The position numbers were made by a program, and so were the translations under genes. Below the pieces are notes generated by a model. That model saw only the letters and a program-made list of their open reading frames with translations. It made no database searches and was not told the DNA's origin. A stretch of DNA of 9,371 bases from Rhodococcus sp. IITR03 (GTDB lineage: Bacteria > Actinomycetota > Actinomycetes > Mycobacteriales > Mycobacteriaceae), in NCBI GenBank assembly GCA_001017865.1, contig LATQ01000001.1, positions 677,474-686,844 on the forward strand, given 5' to 3'. Positions 8,299 to 9,371 of this stretch are shown one piece after another; positions within the stretch are counted from its first letter, which is position 1; each line of letters starts with the position of its first letter.

Positions 8299-9090
8299 TC
8301 AGGATCCCTTCGCAGGAACGATCTGCAGGTACACCATCGTCAGGATCAGGTTCGCGAAGAAGAGCAGCAGGAACGTGATGACGACGGTCTGGTTCACGGC
8401 CTCCCCCACACCCTTCGGGCCCGCACCGGGGTGCAGCCCCTTGTAGGACGCGACGACACCGGCGATCAACCCGAAGATCGCAGCCTTGAGTTCGGCGACG
8501 TAGAGGTCGGGTAGCTGCGCGAGGGCGGAGAAGGAGGCGAGGTAGGCGCCGGGGGTACCGCCCTGCAGCACCACGTTGAAGAAGTAGCCGCCGGCGATGC
8601 CGATCACGGAGACGAGACCGTTGAGCAGGAGCGCGACGAGCACCATCGCCAGTACTCGCGGGACGACGAGGCGCTGGATGGGATTGATGCCCAGCACTTC
8701 CATCGCGTCGATCTCCTCGCGGATCGTCCGCGATCCGAGGTCGGCGGTGACCGCGGAACCGGCGGCACCGGCGATCAGCAGGGCCGTCACGATCGGACTG
8801 CCCTGCTGGATGACCGCCAGGACGCTCGCGGCGCCGGTGAACGATTCGGCGCCGAGCTGCTTGATCAGCGAGCCGGTCTGCAGCGACACGACGGCGCCGA
8901 ACGGGATCGCGACGAGCGCCGTCGGAAGAATCGTGACGCTCGCGATGAACCACGCCTGTTCGATGAATTCCCGGAACTGGAACGGTCGGCGGAAGGTGTT
9001 CCGCACGACGTCGACGAACAGTTCGACGATGTTGCCGGCCTGGGTGAGTGCGCCGTGAACCGGCCGCACGAGCGAGCTGCCCGCCCCCAT
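8299..9090 (-). CDS. yrbEA: Mce transporter permease subunit YrbEA (MlaE/YrbE family)
   Basis: Integral inner-membrane permease of the Mce lipid importer. It pairs with YrbEB, is driven by MceG, and receives substrate from the MceA-F tube. The 263-residue product is full length for the family and intact. It has an amphipathic N-terminal segment (about residues 22-46, with F-R-R-P-F-Q-F-R), then hydrophobic segments near 47-70, 88-118, 143-178, 203-217 and 233-257. The family's coupling motif is visible as E-E-I-D-A-M-E-V at 125-132, followed by G-I-N-P and V-V-P-R. This motif lies on the cytoplasmic loop proposed to contact the ATPase. The ATG at 9090 is chosen for its AGGAG site. The TGA ends five bases before the next start, so yrbEB is probably translated by reinitiation. 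Confidence 0.93.
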   Translation of the reverse strand: MGAGSSLVRPVHGALTQAGNIVELFVDVVRNTFRRPFQFREFIEQAWFIASVTILPTALVAIPFGAVVSLQTGSLIKQLGAESFTGAASVLAVIQQGSPIVTALLIAGAAGSAVTADLGSRTIREEIDAMEVLGINPIQRLVVPRVLAMVLVALLLNGLVSVIGIAGGYFFNVVLQGGTPGAYLASFSALAQLPDLYVAELKAAIFGLIAGVVASYKGLHPGAGPKGVGEAVNQTVVITFLLLFFANLILTMVYLQIVPAKGS

Positions 9091-9157
9091 CTAGTCTCCT
9101 ACTTCTCCAGCCTGCGGCTGTACCACTACTGACGCTGTACCACTGCTGCGGCTGTTG
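9091..9157 (-). other. Spacer between mceG and yrbEA
   Basis: This 67-nt gap follows the corrected mceG stop. It holds the yrbEA ribosome binding site and most of a short degenerate repeat. I see no terminator hairpin with a T-tract and no obvious promoter, so read-through from mceG into yrbEA is likely. In the frame of the corrected mceG end, the bases after the TAA still read Q-Q-P-Q-Q-W-Y-S. The stop therefore sits inside a Gln-codon-rich tract and might be recent, or a sequence error. Confidence 0.5.
9096..9100 (-). promoter_or_regulatory. Ribosome binding site of yrbEA
   Basis: AGGAG on the minus strand, five bases before the ATG at 9090. This is a strong, well-spaced Shine-Dalgarno sequence and fixes the start of yrbEA. 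Confidence 0.7.
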
Positions 9158-9167
9158 TTACTGCTGA
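9117..9167. repeat. Degenerate 17-bp tandem repeat, three units
   Basis: On the plus strand the units are GCTGTACCACTACTGAC (9117-9133), GCTGTACCACTGCTGCG (9134-9150) and a diverged GCTGTTGTTACTGCTGA (9151-9167). The first two share an identical 11-base core. The array spans the proposed mceG stop and the start of the spacer, so it probably arose from expansion of the Gln-rich codons at the end of mceG. No function is evident. Confidence 0.55.
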
Positions 9168-9371
9168 GCCTGCTGCTCGTATCCCTCTCCGGTGTAGGCG
9201 GGAATGATCTGGGTGTCGTCGTCGGCGTAGCCCGGGCGGTGTGGGGAGCGCCGTTGTGATCGAGCGACTCGAGGATGGCGCTCTGGGCGGCCGGGGGCAG
9301 AGTGTGCAGGATCGAGCGCACCCGCTCCTGCCGACGCGCCACCGCCTGCCGCTCCGGCATCCCCGGCGTGG
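9158..9371 (-). CDS. mceG: C-terminal end of Mce ATPase MceG/Mkl (partial, frameshifted)
   Basis: Only the last ~70 codons are in the window; the gene starts beyond the right edge. The visible frame enters as T-P-G-M-P-E-R-Q-A-V-A-R-R and continues R-S-I-L-H-T-L-P-P-A-A-Q-S-A-I-L. I recognise this as the conserved C-terminal tail of the Mkl/MceG ABC ATPases that energise Mce transporters. The Walker motifs lie outside the window, so ATPase identity rests on this tail plus the yrbE genes directly downstream. The frame breaks near the G run at 9243-9246. Adding one base there gives H-R-P-G-Y-A-D-D-D-T-Q-I-I-P-A-Y-T-G-E-G-Y-E-Q-Q-A-Q-Q and a TAA stop at 9160-9158. Without that base the frame runs on as a Ser/Thr/Pro-rich peptide to a TAG abutting yrbEA. 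The acidic, Gln-rich ending is the better reading. The internal ATG at 9360 is not a real start. Confidence 0.75.
   Translation of the reverse strand, partial: HAGDAGAAGGGASAGAGALDPAHSAPGRPERHPRVARSQRRSPHRPGYADDDTQIIPAYTGEGYEQQAQQ

Noticed and set aside
143..9090. Assignment as the cholesterol (Mce4-type) importer
   Set aside because: No steroid-catabolism genes or KstR-like operator are visible, and subtype cannot be decided without comparing to reference operons.

Overview
This window is one operon on the minus strand of a high-GC actinobacterium. It is a canonical Mce (mammalian cell entry) lipid-import locus. Gene order, protein lengths and residue patterns fit the Mycobacteriales, and Rhodococcus or a close relative is my best guess. 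That assignment is inferred from family resemblance and not proven here. I see no convincing gene on the plus strand: long plus-strand reading frames are GC-rich antisense shadows of the mce genes.

Layout in transcription order, from high to low coordinates: the C-terminal tail of the Mce ATPase MceG/Mkl (9371-9158); a 67-nt spacer; the permeases yrbEA (9090-8299) and yrbEB (8294-7435); then the six MCE substrate-binding proteins mceA (7438-6066), mceB (6069-4990), mceC (4993-3995), mceD (3995-2745), mceE, a lipoprotein (2748-1382), and mceF (1385-143). A further small reading frame may start at 122 and run off the left edge, where Mce-associated (mas) genes usually sit. All junctions from yrbEB to mceF are 4-nt ATGA/GTGA or 1-nt TGATG stop/start overlaps. 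The genes are therefore almost certainly co-transcribed and translationally coupled.

In the family model, YrbEA and YrbEB form the inner-membrane permease, MceG powers it from the cytoplasm, and MceA-F form a hetero-hexameric tube that carries lipids across the cell envelope. The substrate cannot be read from this sequence. Cholesterol (Mce4-type), fatty acids or mycolic acids (Mce1-type) are all possible.

The most notable property is technical. The reading frames of mceG, yrbEB, mceA, mceE and mceF are broken. Nearly every break is repaired by adding one base to a short G or C run, and the repaired protein then reads cleanly as the expected family member, even recreating the GTGA overlap of mceE with mceF. 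The breaks cluster in 143-1442 and 7280-9246, with none seen in 1443-7279. This looks like homopolymer undercalling in the sequence and not gene decay. I found no undescribed system here.
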